Positions 9,317 through 19,262 of a stretch of DNA of 64,000 nucleotides are shown here, piece after piece (position 1 is the stretch's first letter; each line of letters begins with the position of its first letter). A model generated the notes under the pieces. That model saw nothing but the letters and a program-made list of their open reading frames with translations. It made no database searches and was not told where the DNA came from. The DNA comes from AP-15 sp963750195 (GTDB lineage Bacteria > Pseudomonadota > Alphaproteobacteria > ATCC43930 > CGMCC-115725). Position numbers and translations under genes: made by a program. Location of the stretch: the NCBI GenBank assembly GCA_963750195.1, contig CAVVPS010000005.1, positions 124,001-188,000 on the forward strand. Direction: 5' to 3'.

Positions 9317-10104
9317 TCAGAGACAGGCGCGCAATGCCGCAGCGCGGGCGGTCGCGGCGCTCATCATAAAGCCGAGATCGGCGCCGCCGATCACCAGCCG
9401 CACCCCCATCGCGATATAGCGGCGCAGCAAGGCGTCGTCATAGATACCGCCAATGCCGGCGAACTTTCCATGCGCGCGGCAGGCGTCGACCACACTGCGA
9501 TATGCGGCGACGATCCGGTCGTCCGCGAACTGACCCGGGATGCCGAGCTCGATCGACAAATCGCTGGTCCCGATAAGCAGCGAATCGATGCCGGGCACCG
9601 CGGCGATAGCCGCGGCATTCTCGATTGCCTTCGGCGTTTCGAGCATGACCACAACGAGGGTCGCGGCGTCGATGGCCGCGGTGGCCGCGGCGGTGCTGAT
9701 GGAGGCATAGCCGAAATGCGGCAGCCCGCCGGCAATCGAGCGGTGGCCGCGCGGCGGATAGCGCAGATGGTCGGCGATCTCGCGCGCCTCCTCGGCGGTG
9801 TCGACATGCGGCATGACGATGCCGAGCCCGCCGCCGTCGAGAATGCGGGTGGCGAGCCAGTGCTGCCCTGCGGGGACCCGCGCGATCGGAGCGATCCCGG
9901 CGCCCAAGCGCGGCGACCGAGATCTGGACCGCGGTATCCAGATCCATCGAATTGTGTTCGAGGTCGAGGAACAGCCAGTCATAACCGCAGGCCTTCATGA
10001 TCGCGGCGATATCGACCGTGCGGCTCTGACGAAGGCCGACGCCGAGCGCCAACTCGCCGGCTTCGAGCCGCGCGCGTGCAGGATTGCGAAGGGTCGGTTC
10101 CACG
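9317..10104 (-). CDS. HpcH/HpaI-family aldolase, frameshifted
   Basis: Class II pyruvate aldolase of the 2-keto-3-deoxy / 4-hydroxy-2-oxo acid group; cleaves hydroxy-keto acids to pyruvate and an aldehyde using a divalent metal. The start is GTG at 10104 after GAGGAGAC. The N-terminal piece holds DWLFLDLEHNSMD (metal-site Glu region). After a break near 9905 come RVPAGQHWLATRILDGGGLGIVMPHVD, VVVMLETPKAIEN (second metal-ligand Glu) and SLLIGTSDLSIELG, all in the expected order. Total about 262 residues, normal. It is divergent from the MDR reductase downstream. Confidence 0.88.
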
Positions 10105-10239
10105 AATGTCTCCTCAGCGTTCTCTCGGTGCCAGACGATCCTACGCGGCGGGGCGACGGCCGTCACCCTGGCAAAGCCGCTTCGCTTCGGCTCGGCGATC
10201 GGTTAATCCTGCGGCCATCCAGTCGAGGAGGTGCGGCGC

Positions 10240-11262
10240 ATGGAAAACCAGAACCGTCAGGTGCTGCTTAAGCGCCGTCCAACCGGCATGCCGATGACCG
10301 CAGATTTTGCGATCGCCGACAGCCCGATGCCGGACCCCGCAGAGGGCGAGGTACTGGTGCGCGGCATCTATCTGTCGCTCGACCCCTATATGCGCGGCCG
10401 GGTCAGCGCGGCGCGCTCCTATGCGAAGCCGGTTGAAATCGGTGCGGTCATGGAGGGCCGGGTCGTTGGCCAAGTCGCGCGCTCGCGTGATCCGGCCTTT
10501 GGCGAGGGCGATTATGTTGTCGGCGGCTTTGGCTGGCAGCTTTACAGCGCCGTCCCCGGCAAGGGCTTGTTAAAGCTCGATCCGGCCGAGGCGCCGCTGT
10601 CGACCGCACTCGGCGTGCTCGGCATGCCGGGGCTGACCGCCTATGTCGGGCTGAGCGAGATCGGCCGGCCGCAAAAGGGCGAGACCGTCGTCGTCTCGGC
10701 CGCCTCGGGGGCCGTCGGCGCAGTCGCGGGCCAGTTCGCCAAACATTCGGGCGCTCGTGTCGTCGGCATCGCTGGCGGCGCCGACAAATGCCGCTTTATC
10801 GAGGCCGAGCTCGGGTTTGACGCCGCGATCGATCATCGCACCGCGGATCTCGGCGCCGCGCTCGACAAAGCCTGCCCGAACGGCATCGACGTCTACTTCG
10901 AGAATGTCGGCGGGGCGGTGCAGCAGGCTGTGTTTCCGAGGCTCAACGATTTCGGCCGCATGATCATGTGCGGCATGGTCGCGGAATATAACGATGTCGA
11001 GCCGCGGCCCGGCCCCAACCTGATGTCGGCGGTGCGCAAGCAACTCAAGATCCACGGATTTATCGTCAGCGACCAATGGCAGCGCTGGGGCGAATACCGG
11101 GCGATGGCCGCTCCCTTGGTCAAGAGTGGCGCGTTAAAATATCGCGAGGACATCGTCGACGGTCTCGATAGCGCACCCGAAGCTTTTATCGGGCTGCTGC
11201 AGGGCCGCAATTTCGGCAAATTGCTGATCCGGCTCGGCGCCGACCCGACCCGGAGCGACTGA
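10240..11262 (+). CDS. NADP-dependent medium-chain reductase (CurA / leukotriene B4 dehydrogenase type)
   Basis: Zinc-free MDR enzyme that reduces conjugated double bonds with NADPH. The intact 340-residue protein from ATG at 10240 (GAGGAG nine bases upstream) shows LLKRRPTGMPMTADF at the start, LSLDPYMRGRVS, GMPGLTAYVGL, the nucleotide loop VVSAASGAVGAVAGQFAK with GIAGGADKC, DVYFENVGG and FGRMIMCGMVAEYN, all typical. Closest character is the curcumin reductase / 15-oxo-prostaglandin reductase branch. An alternative GTG start nine bases upstream is less well placed. The physiological substrate is unknown. Confidence 0.9.
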   Translation: MENQNRQVLLKRRPTGMPMTADFAIADSPMPDPAEGEVLVRGIYLSLDPYMRGRVSAARSYAKPVEIGAVMEGRVVGQVARSRDPAFGEGDYVVGGFGWQLYSAVPGKGLLKLDPAEAPLSTALGVLGMPGLTAYVGLSEIGRPQKGETVVVSAASGAVGAVAGQFAKHSGARVVGIAGGADKCRFIEAELGFDAAIDHRTADLGAALDKACPNGIDVYFENVGGAVQQAVFPRLNDFGRMIMCGMVAEYNDVEPRPGPNLMSAVRKQLKIHGFIVSDQWQRWGEYRAMAAPLVKSGALKYREDIVDGLDSAPEAFIGLLQGRNFGKLLIRLGADPTRSD

Positions 11263-11345
11263 GCGCCGGGGTTAGATTTTTGCGACGCGAGCCGAAACAG
11301 AATTGAGCTCTCGGCGGATAGTCTTCGGAATTCGGTTGCTGGACG

Positions 11346-11885
11346 TTACGGTTCGACCGTGGCGCGGCTGCCCTCCTCCGGGCGAGACGGACGCCCGTGG
11401 ATGTGAACATGATGCCCATCCGCTTGTTCGAGGATGCGGGTGGCGGTGAGTTCGCGGTCGGGATCCTCGCAGCGAACCCACAAAAGCGCCGCACCGGCCT
11501 CGAGCGCCGCCTTGAAATCCTCGCTGTGGCGCGGTGCGGTATAATCGTCGAACAGCTCCTTTAAGGCAGCGCCGCCCAGGCCTGCGCCGATCAACGCCGC
11601 GACGACGGCGGCGATCGGCCCGCCCGACAGCACGACGATCCCGGCCACCGTCAGCGGTCCGATGTACTTGATCTCGTCGCTGAGGCTGGCGGGCACGATC
11701 GAGCCCTCACCGCCGTCCGGTTCGCCCGCGGCAGCGAGAGAATCGTGCGAGGCCAGCACCGACAAATCGCTCGGCGCAAACCCGGCCGCTAGCAGATTTG
11801 ACACCGCGCGATGGAAATGGGTGCGATCGGGAAAGGAGGCGACCGCCTCACGAATGACCGGGAAAGATTCCGCGGCTCCGGTCAT
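11346..11885 (-). CDS. Glycine-zipper protein with YflT-like stress domain
   Basis: 179 residues. The N-terminal part (THFHRAVSNLLAAGFAPSDLSVLASHDSL) resembles the 'general stress protein 17M / YflT' domain, in which a two-layer motif handles a permuted surface loop. The middle is a strongly hydrophobic, glycine-rich segment (LTVAGIVVLSGGPIAAVVAALIGAGLGGAALKELF), likely membrane-inserting or a glycine zipper. The C-terminal part (GAALLWVRCEDPDRELTATRILEQAD) matches the usual end of these proteins, ahead of a polar tail. Function is unknown; similar proteins are stress-associated. Confidence 0.6.
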   Translation of the reverse strand: MTGAAESFPVIREAVASFPDRTHFHRAVSNLLAAGFAPSDLSVLASHDSLAAAGEPDGGEGSIVPASLSDEIKYIGPLTVAGIVVLSGGPIAAVVAALIGAGLGGAALKELFDDYTAPRHSEDFKAALEAGAALLWVRCEDPDRELTATRILEQADGHHVHIHGRPSRPEEGSRATVEP

Positions 11886-11983
11886 GCCGATCCTCTGTTT
11901 CGTGCTGGCCTGCGGCGCATGCTACCGTCAAACGCCTGCTCCTGTCCGCCATCCTCGCAGCTGTTGCCGATGCCCGCTCGCCG

Positions 11984-14654
11984 ATGAACGAACATTCCCG
12001 CCCCGATGCCAGCGCCGCGGCGACTGCGGCATCGCCGGTTATGGCTCAGTATCACGAGATCAAAAGCGCCAATCCGGGCTGCCTGTTGTTTTTCCGGATG
12101 GGCGACTTTTTCGAGTTGTTCTTTGACGATGCCGTCGCGGCGGCGCAGGCGCTCGACATTGCGCTGACCAAGCGCGGCCGGCACCAGGGCGCCGACATCC
12201 CGATGTGCGGCGTCCCGGTCCACACTGCCGAAACCTATCTGGCCCGCCTGATCCGCGCCGGGTTCAAGGTCGCGATCTGCGAGCAGATCGAGGACCCGGC
12301 CGAGGCCCGAAAACGCGGCGGCAAGGGGCCGGTGCGCCGCGCGGTGATCCGCGTCGTGACCGCCGGCACCCTGACCGAGGAAGGGCTGCTCGACGCGCGG
12401 CGGCACAATTACCTGGCCGGCATCGCCGAGGCCGGGGGCGAGATCGGGCTCGCCTGGCTCGATTTGTCGACCGGCGCCTTTGCGCTTGGCGCCGACCAGC
12501 GAGCCGGCGCTGCCGGGAGACCTTGCCCGCCTCTCGCCCGGCGAGATCCTGCTGCCCGAGCGGATGCTGACCCGCCCCGCGCTCTTCGAGCTGTTGGCCG
12601 AGTGGAAGCCGGTATTGACCCCGCTGCCCGATCCGCGCTTCGAGAGCGATATGGCGCGGCGCCGGCTGCGAAGCTTCTACGGGGTCGCCGCACTCGACGG
12701 GTTCGGCAATTTCGGTCGGGCCGAGATCGCCGCGGCCGGCGCGCTCGTCGATTACATCGGCCTGACCCAGCAAGGACGGGCGCCGCATCTCAACCGCCGC
12801 GCCGGGTGGTGCCGGGTTCGGTCATGCAGATCGACGCGGCGACCCGGCGCAATCTCGAGCTGGTCGCGAATTCAGCCGGCGAGCGCAAGCGGCAGCCTGC
12901 TCGCGACCATCGACCGCACCGTGACGGCTGCGGGCGCGCGGCTACTGGCCGACCATCTGGCCGCGCCATTGACTGACCCGACGGCGATCGCCGCACGCCT
13001 CGACGCGGTCGAATACTTCGTTGATGCCCCGAGACTGCGCGCGGCCTTGCGCGAACGGCTGCGGCACTGCCCGGATATCGAGCGCGCTTTGACGCGGCTC
13101 AGCCTCGGCCGCGGCGGCCCGCGCGATCTGCGGCATTGCGCCAGTCGTTGGGCGAGACCGCGGCATTGCGCGAGATGCTGGCCGAGCCGGGTCTCGTGCC
13201 GTTGCCCGAGCGGCTCGCCGAGGCGCAGGCTTGGACTCGGCGAGCACGGCGCTTTGGTCGAGCGGCTCCGCCGGGCGCTCGCCGATGAATTGCCGTTGTT
13301 CGCCCGCGACGGCGGCTTCATCGCCGCCGGCTATTCGGACGAGCTCGACGAATGGCGCCGGCTGCGCGACGAGAGTCGCCGCATCATCGCCGCCCTGCAG
13401 GCGCGCTACGCCGCCGAGACCGCGGTCGCGCGCATTGAAGATCCGCCACAACAACGTCATCGGATATTACATCGAGGTGTCGGCCAACCATGCCGGCAAG
13501 CTCGGGCCGGAATTCATCCATCGCCAGACGATGGCGGGGGCGCAACGCTACACGACGACGGAATTGGCCGAGCTGGAGACCAAGATCGCCAGCGCCGCCG
13601 AACGGGCATTGGCCCTGGAACTGCGCCTTTACGAGGATCTCGTCGGCGAGGTGATGGCCAGCCGCGCCGAGATCGCCGCCGCCGCGGCGGCGTTGGCGGC
13701 CCTCGACCTCGCGGCGGCACTTGGCCGAGCGCGCGGCGGAGGGCGACTGGGTGCGGCCGGTGGTGGCGGAAGGAACCGCCTTCGAGATATCACGGCGGCC
13801 GTCACCCGATGGTCGAGGCAGGCGCTGGCCGCGGCAGGGCAACGGCGGCAGGTTCGTCGCCAATGACTGCGTCTTGGCGGATGCCCGGATCTGGCTCGTC
13901 ACCGGTCCCAATATGGCGGGGAAGAGCACCTTTCTACGCCAGAACGCGCTGATCGCGATCCTGGCGCAGATGGGGTCCTACGTTCCAGCGCGCGCGGCCC
14001 GGATCGGCGTCGTCGACCGCCTGTTCAGCCGCGTCGGCGCTGCCGACGATCTGGCGCGCGGCCGTTCGACGTTCATGGTCGAAATGGTCGAGACCGCGGC
14101 GATCCTGAACCAGGCGGGCCCGAACGTTCCTTTGTCATCCTCGACGAGATCGGCCGCGGCACCGCGACCTATCGACGGCCTGTCGATCGCCTGGGCGGCG
14201 CTCGAGCATCTGCACGAGGTCAATCGCTGCCGCACCCTGTTCGCGACGCATTACCACGAGCTGACCGCGCTGGCGGCAAAACTGCCGGCGCTCGTCTGCT
14301 ACACGATGCGGGTCAAGGAATGGAAGGGCGACGTCGTCTTTCTGCACGAGGTCGGCCCCGGCACCGCCGACCGCTCCTACGGCATCCATGTCGCCAAGCT
14401 CGCCGGACTTGCCGAAGATCGTCACGGCGCGCGCCGAAGAGGTGCTGGAAGTGCTCGAAAAAGGCGAACAAGGCGGCGCCCTCGCCCGTCTCGCCGATGA
14501 TCTTCCGCTATTCAGCGCCGCCCGCCGCCGCGCCGAACCCGCGCCGTCCGAATCCCCGGCAAAAGCCCTCCTGCGCGAAACCCGCCCCGACGAGCTGACC
14601 CCGCGAGAAGCGCTCGACCTAATTTACCGGCTGAAGGCGTTGGTCGCGGAGTGA
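11984..14654 (+). CDS. mutS: DNA mismatch repair protein MutS, about twelve frameshifts
   Basis: ATPase that recognises base mismatches and small loops. The span (890 codons) equals a normal MutS, and the conserved order is complete. Domain I holds the mismatch-reading F-x-E loop as FFRMGDFFELFFDDA. Then come CEQIEDPAEAR, VTAGTLTEEGLL, the core PGSVMQIDAATRRNLEL, GSLLATIDRTVTAAGARLL, the clamp VIGYYIEVS and the Walker A loop TGPNMAGKSTFLRQ. The Walker B motif ILDEIGRGTATYDG is in a third frame near 14132-14172, and LFATHYHEL follows. Frame changes are visible near 12488, 12795, 12888, 13130, 13228, 13430, 13725, 13795, 13845, 14128, 14170 and 14402. The last 36 bp overlap the convergent Fe-S gene. 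Either the sequence is faulty here or the gene is dead; the intact codon pattern on both sides of each break favours the former. Confidence 0.9.
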
Positions 14655-15968
14655 AGCGGCGGCCGGCGCCGCGGCGAATTCTTGCAGCAGGGCGTCGCGG
14701 ACGGTGTCGAGGTCGAGATTGTGCTCAGCGATCAAGGGGCTGGTTTCGGTGATGATGTCGTCGATGTCGCCCATCAGCTTCAGGCGCTTGTAGAGGTCCT
14801 CGCTCTCGAAACCGAGGCCGGCGCCGAGGATTTCCATGAAGTTGACGATCTCAAGGCAGCGTCCGTCGCCGGCGTCGCACAGCTCGCGGTGGCAGGCGTG
14901 ATAGACTGTAGCCAATGTCGTGACCCCGGCATCGGCGACCGCGGCGAGCTCGCGCTGGACGAGTTCGCGTTTGAACACCGGCAGTACCGCGAGGCTGTTG
15001 GCCTGGGTTCCGACCCTTGGCACATCGATCTCGACCAGTTCGACACCGGGGACGATCGACAGCAGCTTTTTGACTGCGGCCATGACCTGTGGAAATACCG
15101 GCCGCTCGTGCAGGGCGACGCGCTTGTCGACCCGGTGCTTCATCAGCCCGGCCAGCTCGTCGGCATGGTCGGCGAGGAAGACCAGGAACGGGTTCAGGTC
15201 GAAGGGCCGCGCGCCGAACTGCGATTCGTAGCTGGGCAACGCGACCTCGCCGATCTGCAACTGACAGCTCGGGCACCACGAGAGCACGGTCGAGGTGCCG
15301 GCCGCGGCAAGGCCGTCGATCGTGGCAAAGCCGACCCGCGCGGTGTTGGCGAAATCGCCTTCGCGAAATTGGTAGACGCCGCAGCACTGGCCCGGTCCGC
15401 CCATGACCTCGTAATCGACGCCCAACAGATCGAGGGTGTCGAGACACAACAGCGCGATGTGCGGGGTCTTCAGGATGTTGCAGCCGGTGTAGAAGACGAC
15501 GTCTGGCGGGCTTTGCCGCGGCGGGGTGTCGAGCCCGCGCAGCCGCGCCAGGGTCTCCGGCGGCATTTGCAGCCGCGACAGGATGCGCACGCCGCGGCTC
15601 ATCCCCTGGAAAGGCTGCCGCCAGCGGGTGTTGAGCGGTTTGTCGCTGGCCTGAGCGCGGGCAAAGCCGCGGGCCAGCTGGACCATGAAACGCGGGTTGA
15701 TGCCGTAATCGCAGGCCGGGATGCAGTTGCCGCTGCCGCTGCACACCGAGGCCCAGCGGATTGCCTCCTGATTGCCCGCTCCGCCGGTGATCAGATCGAC
15801 GATGGCGGCGGTGGTTTCGCCCGCATCCGCCGCGGCGATCCCGGCGGGCTCGACCATCGGGCACGCGCGAAAGCACTCGCCGCAGCGGGTGCAGGCATCG
15901 GCGATCGCTTCGCCCCGCGCGCGAAACTCGTCGAGATACCCGGCCGCAACACTGCCGTCACCCATCAT
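14619..15968 (-). CDS. (Fe-S)-binding oxidoreductase subunit with CCG domains
   Basis: Soluble iron-sulfur protein of the heterodisulfide-reductase D / glycolate-oxidase F type. The intact 449-residue frame has a ferredoxin-type cluster site CTRCGECFRACP near residues 25-36, a second set CSGSGNCIPACD near 78-89, then cysteine-rich CCG-type motifs: GGPGQCCGVYQF, SWCPSCQLQIG and YHACHRELCD. Partners are usually a FAD dehydrogenase or electron-transfer flavoprotein, but none is adjacent here. The start is one of two neighbouring ATG codons at 15968/15965. The C-terminal tail overlaps the end of mutS. Confidence 0.85.
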   Translation of the reverse strand: MMGDGSVAAGYLDEFRARGEAIADACTRCGECFRACPMVEPAGIAAADAGETTAAIVDLITGGAGNQEAIRWASVCSGSGNCIPACDYGINPRFMVQLARGFARAQASDKPLNTRWRQPFQGMSRGVRILSRLQMPPETLARLRGLDTPPRQSPPDVVFYTGCNILKTPHIALLCLDTLDLLGVDYEVMGGPGQCCGVYQFREGDFANTARVGFATIDGLAAAGTSTVLSWCPSCQLQIGEVALPSYESQFGARPFDLNPFLVFLADHADELAGLMKHRVDKRVALHERPVFPQVMAAVKKLLSIVPGVELVEIDVPRVGTQANSLAVLPVFKRELVQRELAAVADAGVTTLATVYHACHRELCDAGDGRCLEIVNFMEILGAGLGFESEDLYKRLKLMGDIDDIITETSPLIAEHNLDLDTVRDALLQEFAAAPAAASLRDQRLQPVN

Positions 15969-16152
15969 CCGCTCCCGATCGTTACCCGGACCCCACTCGA
16001 ACTGGAGGTGAAGCCGAGGCCCTCGTTCAAATCGCCGACGGCAACTACCAAGAGGCCGTCAGCCATCTGCTCGCCGAAGCCACAATCATGGCGACCGGCG
16101 ACCCGCTTTGCGATTAGAATTCTCTGTGATCGCCCCGAAAGGAGAGACGTGG

Positions 16153-16965
16153 ATGAGCGACGAAGTTCGGGTTGAAGACGATCTCGGCCTCGCCGGCAAG
16201 GTGGCGATCGTCACCGGCGGCGGCGCCCCCGATGACGGCATCGGCAACGGCCGGGCGGCGGCCCTGCTGCTGGCCCGCTCGGGCGCCAAGGTAATGGTTG
16301 TCGATATCGTGCGCGAGGCGGCCGACCAGACGGTTGCGATGATCGCCGCCGAAGGAGGTACGGCCGCATCCTTCGTCGCCGATGTCGCCGATGACAACCA
16401 ATGCAAGGCGCTGGTCCAGGCAACATTGGCGAAGTTCGGCCGGCTCGACCTCCTCGACAACAATGTCGGCATCGGCGGGCGCGGCAGCGTCGTCGACACG
16501 CCGGTCGAGCTGTGGCACAGGGTCATGCACGTCAATGTCGACAGCATGTTCTTCGTCTCGCGCTATGCGATCCCGGCGATGGTCGAAACCGCGGGCGGCG
16601 GCGCCATCGTCAACGTGTCGTCGATCTCGGCATTGCGGCCGCGGGGCCTGACCGCCTATTCGACCTCGAAGGGCGCGGTCATCGCGCTGACCCGGGCCAT
16701 GGCGGTCGATCACGGGCCGCAGAACATTCGCGTCAACTGCGTGGCGCCGGGACCGGTCTACACCCCGCGCATGTATACCGGGCAGATGACCCCGGCCGGC
16801 CGCGAGGCGCGCCGCATGGCGTCGGTGCTGGGTCTCGAGGGGCTCGGCTGGGATATCGGCCACGCCGTGCGCTTTCTGTTGTCGGCGCAGGCGCGCTACA
16901 TCACCGGGCAAACCCTGGTCGTCGATGGCGGGGCGAGCCTCGTCGGCCCGGCGCGCGCTCCGTAA
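16153..16965 (+). CDS. Short-chain dehydrogenase/reductase (SDR)
   Basis: NAD(P)-dependent oxidoreductase of the classical SDR family, 270 residues from ATG at 16153 (GGAGAGAC upstream). Visible are the nucleotide motif VTGGGAPDDGIGNGRA (slightly extended TGxxxGxG), the NNVG motif LLDNNVGIGG, the catalytic Ser in VNVSSIS, and Y-x-x-x-K in AYSTSKGAV, then NCVAPGPVYTPR and the terminal ITGQTLVVDGGAS. The extended glycine loop (G-G-A-P-D-D-G-I-G-N-G) is found in a subgroup of these enzymes. Substrate unknown. A possible in-frame earlier start at 16108 lacks a ribosome site. Confidence 0.9.
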   Translation: MSDEVRVEDDLGLAGKVAIVTGGGAPDDGIGNGRAAALLLARSGAKVMVVDIVREAADQTVAMIAAEGGTAASFVADVADDNQCKALVQATLAKFGRLDLLDNNVGIGGRGSVVDTPVELWHRVMHVNVDSMFFVSRYAIPAMVETAGGGAIVNVSSISALRPRGLTAYSTSKGAVIALTRAMAVDHGPQNIRVNCVAPGPVYTPRMYTGQMTPAGREARRMASVLGLEGLGWDIGHAVRFLLSAQARYITGQTLVVDGGASLVGPARAP

Positions 16966-16998
16966 CCAGCCGCCTGGATACCCCGAGAGGTCTCAGGG

Positions 16999-18354
16999 TC
17001 AGGATCGGCCGTGGCGGCGCAACAACCCGGTCAGCTCGGCGAGGCTGGCCCACTCTTCACTACGATCGACGGCGCCTTCGACCTTGCTCACCCCTTCCGC
17101 CGTCAGCACGGTTCCGGCGAGCTCGCGGAATTTTTCGCGGATCTCCAACTCGGCAAAGGGCTGCTGAAAATCGCCGCGGTGGCTGTCGCAGGAATGCGTG
17201 GTTTGGCGGCCGTCGGTCAAGGTCACGGTCACGCGGGCGGGCCGCAGCCGCGGCGCCAGCGCGCTCATCGCCGGGTCTTCGCCGACGTGCACGCGGTGGC
17301 GCAACGCCTCGATCGTCTGATCGTGCAAGGCGGTATCGTCAAGCGCCGCGAAACCGGCATGACCTCGCACCGCCATCACCGCGGCGGCATGCGGCAATGA
17401 ATATTTGGAGGCGAAATAATTGGGTGGATCGGGGTTCTTCATGACCGAAGCGAAACGATAGGTTGCGATGTCGATGCGAGCGATCTGTTCGGGCCGAGGG
17501 TGCAGCTCCGCGAGCGCCGCCTGGAGGCAATCGAGCGCCGGGTGGATCGGATTGCAGCACGCATAGAGGCGGAAATAGTTGCGAGTGATGTGCCAGCTCG
17601 CGCCTAGTTCGTCGAGCAGACCGTCGGGGGTGAACCCGCCGCCGACCAGATGCCCCAGGGCCTCTTCGATCGCGTCTGCCTGCGCCTCGAATCCGGCCAG
17701 AGCCAGCTCGGGCGCCAGTGCCGCGGCAAAGCCGCTCATGCCGCCGGCGACGTTGAGCGCCGTGGCACCGGCGACCGCGTTGGTATAGCTCGGGGTCAGC
17801 AGCAAGACCGTGGCGATGCGCATGGCGCGGCTGATCCCGGCGGCGTCGAGGCCGCGCAGTCGCGCCCCGGCCGCGGCGGCGGCTAGCAACGACACTTGGC
17901 CGTTCTGGTGCGCCAAAGGCCGCGGGGTGAACCCGCCGGAAATACGGGCTGCGAGGTCATAGCCGAGAACGAAAGCGGTCAGCATGTCGCGTCCCGCGGC
18001 GCCGAGCATGCTCGCCGACCGCCAACACCCCGGGCAGCACTTGCATCGCCGCCTGGCCGGACACGAAACGCAATCCCTCGCAAAGCTCGATCGAGCGGCC
18101 GGCGATGCCGTTCAGCAATGCCGCAGTGCGCGGATCCTGGGTCGGCCAGCCGCGCCCAAAGACGGTAGCTCCGGTGCCGGCAGTCCCGGCCAGCCGTTCG
18201 CGCATCTGCCGCGCCTCGGGCCGCTCGGACCCGCGAGGATGACCCCCAAGGTATCGAGCATCACCAGTTTCGCATGCCGCTGCACCGCATCGGGAACGTC
18301 TTCCCATTGGGTTTGCGCGACAAACTGCGCCAACCGTTCGATCTGATGCCCCAT
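16999..18354 (-). CDS. MmgE/PrpD family protein, frameshifted
   Basis: Relative of 2-methylcitrate dehydratase (PrpD) and cis-aconitate decarboxylase; acts on tricarboxylate-like substrates. From ATG at 18354 the N-terminal piece reads GHQIERLAQFVAQTQWEDVPD and LVMLDTLGVILAG. Breaks near 18240 and 18000 separate the next pieces, which contain AALLNGIAGRSIELCEG, AFVLGYDLAARISGG, GQVSLLAAAAAGARLRGLD, and the long intact C-terminal part with YACCNPIHPALDCLQAALAEL, YFASKYSLPHAAAVM and REKFRELAGTVLT. About 450 residues, the usual length. It lies next to an enoyl-CoA hydratase and a CoA transferase, in line with a degradative cluster. Confidence 0.85.
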
Positions 18355-18448
18355 CACTCGACCCCCTTTGCTCGGCATGGCTTGATTGGCGGCCCGGGAA
18401 TGGTAGCCTCTTGCCGCCTTAGGGGCCAAGCGTCGGGGAGAAGATCAG

Positions 18449-19252
18449 ATGGCCGTCGTCGAGACCGAGCGTCATGGACAGATACTTGTTGTGCGGATGA
18501 ACCGGCCCGAGCGGCTGAATGCGCTCAACCACGAGATGCGGAGTCGGCTCGCTGAGACCTGGAGCGAATTCCGCCGCAGCAACGAGTTCGAGGTGGCGAT
18601 CTTCACCGGCACCGGCCGTGGGTTCTGCGCCGGCGAGGATATGAAGGAATCGCTGGCGGCCGGACGGCCCGGCGGGAGCCGGCCGGACATCGAAGATCCG
18701 TTCATGACCGGGACGCTCGAAAAGCCGGTCATCGCCGCGGTCAACGGCTATGCGATGGGCGGCGGCTTTATGCTGGTCGAACGCACCGATCTGCGCGTCG
18801 CGGCGAAAGGGGCAGTGTTCGAAGTCTCCGAAGCGAAACGCTGGCTCCTCGGCGGCTACAACCACGGGCACGTCGCCAATCTTCCCTATCCGATCGCGAT
18901 GGAGATGGCGCTCGGTTTTCGCTTTACCGCCGAACGCTTCTACGAGATCGGCTTTCTCAACCGCCTGACGACGGCCGATGAATTGATGCCGAGTGCATTG
19001 GCGATGGCCGAGCACCTGTTGACCCTGCCGCCGGCCTCGCGCGTCAACACCGTCCACATGATGCGCCAGATGCGGCCGACGCCCTCAGCGGATCAGCAGC
19101 GTCTGGCCAAAGGCTTGCACGAGCACGGCGCCAAGAGCGATCTGATCAAGTCGCGCGCCGCCTTCGCCGAAAAACGAGCGCCCAATTTCAAGGGCTGGGA
19201 CGACCCCGAGGATCGCTTCCGGCTCCCGACCCTCGATACGATCAAAGCCTGA
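18449..19252 (+). CDS. Enoyl-CoA hydratase/isomerase family protein
   Basis: Crotonase-fold enzyme of 267 residues, intact. It has RMNRPERLNALNHEMRSRL, the first oxyanion-hole element GRGFCAGEDMKE, and the second AAVNGYAMGGGFMLVERTDLRV. The usual catalytic Glu region reads KGAVFEVSEAKRWLLGG, so the typical two-glutamate hydratase pattern is not obvious, and the enzyme may act as a related crotonase. It starts at 18449 and is followed after 10 bp by a CoA transferase on the same strand: very probably one operon. Confidence 0.88.
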   Translation: MAVVETERHGQILVVRMNRPERLNALNHEMRSRLAETWSEFRRSNEFEVAIFTGTGRGFCAGEDMKESLAAGRPGGSRPDIEDPFMTGTLEKPVIAAVNGYAMGGGFMLVERTDLRVAAKGAVFEVSEAKRWLLGGYNHGHVANLPYPIAMEMALGFRFTAERFYEIGFLNRLTTADELMPSALAMAEHLLTLPPASRVNTVHMMRQMRPTPSADQQRLAKGLHEHGAKSDLIKSRAAFAEKRAPNFKGWDDPEDRFRLPTLDTIKA

Positions 19253-19262
19253 CGGGCGTAAA

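Noticed and set aside
15990..16117. Short frame reading EALVQIADGNYQEAVSHLLAE before a stop at 16117
   Set aside because: It looks protein-like but has no start codon or ribosome site and no recognised family; possibly a relic of a gene end, not supported as a gene.
14682..16175. 497-codon plus-strand open frame opposite the Fe-S protein
   Set aside because: It is the antisense of a gene with clear cysteine motifs; long antisense frames are common at this GC content.
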